A stretch of 10,623 nt of DNA from Actinomycetota bacterium (GTDB lineage: Bacteria > Actinomycetota > Acidimicrobiia > Acidimicrobiales > Ilumatobacteraceae), in the NCBI GenBank assembly GCA_009701105.1, contig WLKU01000036.1, forward strand, positions 1-10,623. Direction: 5' to 3'. The translations under genes and the position numbers were made by a program. A model generated the notes under the pieces. The model had not been told where the DNA came from, ran no database searches, and saw only the letters and a list, made by a program, of their open reading frames with translations. This document shows, in pieces, positions 7,743 through 10,623 of the stretch (position 1 is its first letter; each line of letters opens with the position of its first letter).

Positions 7743-7756
7743 AGGCTACGACTTTT

Positions 7757-8749
7757 TTAGCGAACAACAGGTGCGACTTCAACGAAACGTGCAGGAATAC
7801 GCAGTGATTTTGCCAACTTTGCCAACGATGGCGTGACGTTGTTGGTGTGGGTTGCGATCACAAGTTGTGCATCGGGAGCAATTCGAGCGCGCGCGTCAGC
7901 CGCAAAAGAAACGACATCTACATCAACAGATGCTGTGCACACAACAACAATTTGCTGACCGGCTTCGGTCATGCCCACCGCACAACAAGGCACCGCATCC
8001 TTCACATTGAGACGCATGGCTGGTGGCTCGGTTGCATGTAGCGACGAAGCACCAACCAATTGTGGCTCAACAATCACACGATGCCTCAGCAAACGTTCGG
8101 CGGCAAGCCTGTTGAGTGGGTGATGCTCTGCCCCGCTTTGACGATGGCCGCTCACAATGTTGACAACCTTGATCAACGACTCGAGTGTGGCAACTTTGCC
8201 ATGCAGCATTTGGAATGTTTCGCGGTCGTGAGCGCCAACACCAATCTCGAGACGAGGTTCGTTGTCATTTTCGTCAACGACGACTCTGCACACTTCAAGG
8301 CCCATTACTTCGCCACTCAACACGCCGTGCTCGCGAACAATATCGGCACCAGACTCGCCAATAATCGACGCAAATTGCTCGTGCGTGTTGGGTACTACTG
8401 ATGACGGCATCACAGGCTCGGATTCAGCGCGAGCAACTTGTTTGTCGGCAACAAGCCATACGCGAATGTCTCGATCAAAAAACTGAGCACGCCGCGACAC
8501 AAGACCCGCATCAGATGTAACAAAGATGTCGAGAGTCGTGGCATCAAACTTTTGAGCCCACAACAACACCGGGCCAAGCGAGCGCTCGCATTGATCGAGC
8601 ACTGCAACCCATGCATGATTTGCGCTTACGGCACCCGCGCCGAGAGCAAACTCGACAAACTCTGGCTGCTCGACAGCACCGATGCTTGACATCGCACTGC
8701 GCAGAGCAAGCTGCGCCACACGACTTTTCTGATTGTTGTTCTCACTCAT
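7757..8749 (-). CDS. Conserved-looking hypothetical protein between rho and prfA
   Basis: I do not recognise this 330-residue protein as a named domain family. It is soluble, with no signal peptide or membrane segment, and appears to have two alpha/beta parts. The first (about 40-105) has alternating beta-strands in WVAVLD, PVLLWAQKFDATTLDIFV and IRVWLVAD. A short polar linker (about 106-125) follows. The second part has LEIGVGAHDRE (167-177), a helical segment with HHPLNRLAAERLLRHR (209-224), and strands in QQIVVVCTASVDVDVVSFAA (265-284) and AQLVIATHTN (294-303). The HPLNRL block and the LEIGVGAHD block look like conserved motifs. From memory, Acidimicrobiia carry a similar gene at this place, but I cannot verify that. 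ATG start without Shine-Dalgarno, 29 bases after rho and 21 before prfA. The context suggests co-expression with termination factors; this is not evidence of function. Confidence 0.85.
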   Translation of the reverse strand: MSENNNQKSRVAQLALRSAMSSIGAVEQPEFVEFALGAGAVSANHAWVAVLDQCERSLGPVLLWAQKFDATTLDIFVTSDAGLVSRRAQFFDRDIRVWLVADKQVARAESEPVMPSSVVPNTHEQFASIIGESGADIVREHGVLSGEVMGLEVCRVVVDENDNEPRLEIGVGAHDRETFQMLHGKVATLESLIKVVNIVSGHRQSGAEHHPLNRLAAERLLRHRVIVEPQLVGASSLHATEPPAMRLNVKDAVPCCAVGMTEAGQQIVVVCTASVDVDVVSFAADARARIAPDAQLVIATHTNNVTPSLAKLAKSLRIPARFVEVAPVVR

Positions 8750-8778
8750 GCGAGAAAAGCCAATGAATTGTTACTGAT

Positions 8779-10518
8779 TTAGGCGTTTGGCTGCTTGGCG
8801 ATTTCGGACAAGAACTCATCGTTGTTCTTAAATGTCTTCAATCGATCGATCAACAACTCGAGACCTGGAGCGGCGTTGCCACCCTCGGCCAAACCGCTCA
8901 ACACTCGGCGCAGTTTCCAGACCATTTGCAATTGCTTGCGATCAAACAACAACTCTTCGTGTCGAGTGCTTGATGCATCAACGTCAATGGCTGGGTAAAT
9001 ACGGCGCTCTGAGATCTTGCGATCGAGACGAAGCTCCATGTTGCCCGTGCCCTTGAACTCTTCGAAAATTGCATCGTCCATTCGGCTGTTTGTCTCGACC
9101 AATGCTGTTGCAAGGATCGTGAGACTGCCGCCTTCTTCAACGTTGCGAGCCGAACCAAAGAATTTCTTTGGTGGATACAAAGCACCCGCATCGATACCAC
9201 CGGACATGATGCGCCCGGTTGCAGGAGCCGACAAGTTGTATGCACGAGACAAACGAGTAATGCCGTCGAGAATAATGACGACGTCTTCGCCCATCTCGAC
9301 CATGCGCTTTGCTTTTTCAAGCACGAGCTCGGCAACCTGTGTGTGCTCTTCGGACGGACGATCAAAAGTTGAAGCAATAACTTCGCCCTTCACCGTGCGT
9401 TTCATATCGGTCACTTCTTCGGGACGCTCGTCGATCAACAACACAATCAACTTCACTTCTGGGTGATTGCGCTCAATCGATGTCGCGATCGTTTTCATGA
9501 TCGTCGTTTTACCGGCCTTTGGAGGCGACACGATCATTCCACGTTGACCCTTGCCAATTGGCGAGATCAAGTCGATGATGCGTGCAGTCATGTTGTTTGG
9601 ATCTGCAGAGTTTTCGAGTCCAAGTTTGGAATCAGGAAACAGCGCCGTGAGGTCTTCGAAACGAGGACGTGCCTTGACTTTGTCGGCAGCAACACCATTG
9701 ATCGTTGCAACATCAAGCATTGCCGGGTTCTTTTCATTACGCCCAGCTGGCTTGCACATTCCGGTGACGTGATCGCCCTTGCGCAGACCATATTGACGGG
9801 TCAAACGAACAGCGACATATGCGTCGCCTGCACTTGCCAGATATCCATTGACGCGCAAGAAGCCGTAGCCCTCGTCGCGCAGGTCTAGGTAACCCGATAC
9901 CGAAACTGGTTCAGTTGAAATTGGCTCATTCGAAACTTCTGGCTCGAACGACTCGTAGCGATCACTGCCCTGTGGGCCTTCATCGCGTGGACCTTTTCCA
10001 CGTCGACGACGATTGCGGTTTCGATTGCGGTTTGGACCACCCTCGGCTCCGTTTTGCTGAAAACTGTTTTGGCGATCTTGTCCGCGGTCGTTGCCTTGGT
10101 TGCGATCTTGATTGCGGTTTGGGCCGCGATCATTATTGCGGTTTGGGCCGCGATCGCTATTTCGATCGGAGCCACGATCCGAACCAGCCGGACGCTCGCT
10201 TGCACGACGTGCATCTGGAGCAACTGGCGTTCCTTCGTGTTCGGCTAATTCAATTTCCCAATCGGCAAGTGGTTCGCCGTCAGCACCAAGTGCTGCTTGT
10301 GCGGCGGCTGGGGCTGCGGTCTTTGCAGCAACTCGCGATGTTGGCTTGGCAGCAACCGGAGTTGGTGTAGCAGGCTTTGTTTGCTCAAGGATCATGTCGA
10401 TGAGTTCTGACTTTTTTGCACGCGATGCCGACTTGACGCCGAGTGCTGACGCAATTGCTGTCAGTTGCTCGCGGTCTTTGGCTTCTAATGCTGATTTTTC
10501 AAGGGCTCCACTGGCCAT
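8779..10518 (-). CDS. rho: Transcription termination factor Rho
   Basis: This is a hexameric RNA-dependent ATPase that ends transcription and guards against antisense and foreign transcripts. From the ATG at 10516-10518 it has 579 residues, well over the roughly 420 of E. coli Rho. Domains in order: a SAP-like Rho N-terminal domain (about 1-46); an Ala/Pro-rich then Arg/Asn/Asp/Gly-rich disordered insert (about 47-200); the cold-shock-type RNA-binding domain with GYGFLR (about 207-277); Walker [10 protein letters not shown] (331-339); Walker [11 protein letters not shown] (413-422); and [20 protein letters not shown] (439-458), which includes the R-loop. The ATG is preferred because AGGA lies upstream, though only 3 bases away. 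A TTG at 10531-10533 would add five residues. The insert is typical of actinobacterial Rho in kind. It is the first clear gene of a rho-unknown-prfA-prmC unit. Confidence 0.96.
   Translation of the reverse strand: MASGALEKSALEAKDREQLTAIASALGVKSASRAKKSELIDMILEQTKPATPTPVAAKPTSRVAAKTAAPAAAQAALGADGEPLADWEIELAEHEGTPVAPDARRASERPAGSDRGSDRNSDRGPNRNNDRGPNRNQDRNQGNDRGQDRQNSFQQNGAEGGPNRNRNRNRRRRGKGPRDEGPQGSDRYESFEPEVSNEPISTEPVSVSGYLDLRDEGYGFLRVNGYLASAGDAYVAVRLTRQYGLRKGDHVTGMCKPAGRNEKNPAMLDVATINGVAADKVKARPRFEDLTALFPDSKLGLENSADPNNMTARIIDLISPIGKGQRGMIVSPPKAGKTTIMKTIATSIERNHPEVKLIVLLIDERPEEVTDMKRTVKGEVIASTFDRPSEEHTQVAELVLEKAKRMVEMGEDVVIILDGITRLSRAYNLSAPATGRIMSGGIDAGALYPPKKFFGSARNVEEGGSLTILATALVETNSRMDDAIFEEFKGTGNMELRLDRKISERRIYPAIDVDASSTRHEELLFDRKQLQMVWKLRRVLSGLAEGGNAAPGLELLIDRLKTFKNNDEFLSEIAKQPNA
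10111..10155 (-). repeat. Tandem repeat coding for RGPNRN units in the Rho insert
   Basis: A 21-base unit beginning ATTGCGGTTTGGGCC occurs twice with a period of 24 bases (10111-10131 and 10135-10155). It encodes an 8-residue repeat of the type NRNxDRGP. A related 12-base repeat (GATTGCGGTTTC then GATTGCGGTTTG, from 10011) encodes the [11 protein letters not shown] stretch. Such units can expand or contract by slippage in multiples of three bases. Confidence 0.75.
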
Positions 10519-10521
10519 TGG

Positions 10522-10525
10522 TCCT
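10522..10525 (-). promoter_or_regulatory. AGGA before the rho ATG
   Basis: AGGA, within GTAGGA on the minus strand, lies 3 bases before the ATG at 10518. The spacing is short but it is the only purine-rich site here. It favours the ATG over the upstream TTG, which has nothing comparable before it. Confidence 0.35.
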
Positions 10526-10539
10526 ACTTTCAAGGGCGT

Positions 10540-10553
10540 TCACACAAATGTGA
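10540..10553. promoter_or_regulatory. Small inverted repeat in the rho leader region
   Basis: TCACA-CAAA-TGTGA is a perfect 5-bp inverted repeat 22 bases upstream of the rho ATG. It could be a weak hairpin or a binding site in the 5' region of rho, which is often autoregulated in bacteria. It is too short to exclude chance. Confidence 0.2.
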
Positions 10554-10623
10554 GTTGCCCATCTGACCGCAGATGCGTCACGCGAAAATCAACGTCGCAG
10601 GTTTGCGGGGGCTTCACTCGGGA
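10540..10623 (-). CDS. Possible C-terminal fragment of an upstream gene
   Basis: One minus-strand frame is open from the right edge for 27 codons to a TGA at 10540-10542; the other two minus-strand frames close within this stretch. The peptide contains CDVDFRVTHLRSDGQLTFV and its third codon positions are mildly G/C-rich, as in real genes nearby. If real, the gene ends 21 bases before the rho ATG and rho may be co-transcribed with it. The fragment is too short to identify, and the stretch may instead be the rho promoter and leader. Confidence 0.28.
   Translation of the reverse strand, partial: SRVKPPQTCDVDFRVTHLRSDGQLTFV

Noticed and set aside
10011..10155. Repeats near 10011-10155 as a CRISPR array or mobile element
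   Set aside because: The repeats are short, nearly contiguous, in frame and encode the low-complexity Rho insert; there are no spacers of constant length.
10540..10553. TCACA-CAAA-TGTGA as a CRP-type operator
   Set aside because: The half-sites are in the opposite order to the CRP consensus (TGTGA then TCACA) and the spacing is wrong; kept only as a weak inverted repeat.

Overview
This is a core-genome stretch from an actinobacterium, most likely of the class Acidimicrobiia. The order rho, unknown gene, prfA, prmC, rpiB, glyA, wecA, all on the minus strand, resembles the rho-prfA-prmC-wecA block that precedes the ATP synthase operon in actinobacteria (in Mycobacterium tuberculosis: rho, rpmE, prfA, prmC, a sua5-type gene, wecA). 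Base composition is close to even in G+C, low for an actinobacterium. That fits the streamlined freshwater or marine Acidimicrobiia, but the lineage is an inference. I see no insertion sequences, tRNA or rRNA genes, CRISPR arrays or phage genes.

Reading the minus strand in transcription order from the right edge: a possible C-terminal fragment of an unidentified gene (10540-10623); rho (8779-10518), encoding the termination factor with a long Arg/Asn-rich disordered insert; an unrecognised 330-residue gene (7757-8749); prfA (6659-7735), release factor 1; and prmC (5769-6644), the methyltransferase that modifies the GGQ glutamine of RF1. These genes lie 14-29 bases apart and look like one transcription-termination and translation-termination operon.

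The centre (2144-5762) holds two genes on the plus strand. The first encodes an SCP2-type thiolase-like protein that seems to lack the usual nucleophilic cysteine. The second encodes a cytoplasmic S9 peptidase of the dipeptidyl-peptidase IV/8/9 type with an intact catalytic triad. They overlap by 8 bases (GTGTCTGA) and so form a translationally coupled pair. The pair converges on prmC with only 6 bases between stop codons, and diverges from rpiB across a 73-base promoter region.

The left part (1-2070) is again on the minus strand: rpiB (ribose-5-phosphate isomerase B, actinobacterial Cys-less type), glyA (serine hydroxymethyltransferase; TAATG overlap with rpiB), and the N-terminal third of wecA/tagO (polyprenyl-phosphate sugar-1-phosphate transferase), which runs off the left edge. 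These link pentose phosphate, one-carbon and cell-envelope metabolism.

Most genes are ordinary housekeeping. The parts worth a second look are the unknown gene between rho and prfA, the thiolase-like protein without its nucleophile and its coupling to a peptidase, the Rho insert, and the sparse or oddly placed ribosome-binding sites. Six of the nine main genes appear to start with GTG. I found no evidence for a new defence or mobile system.
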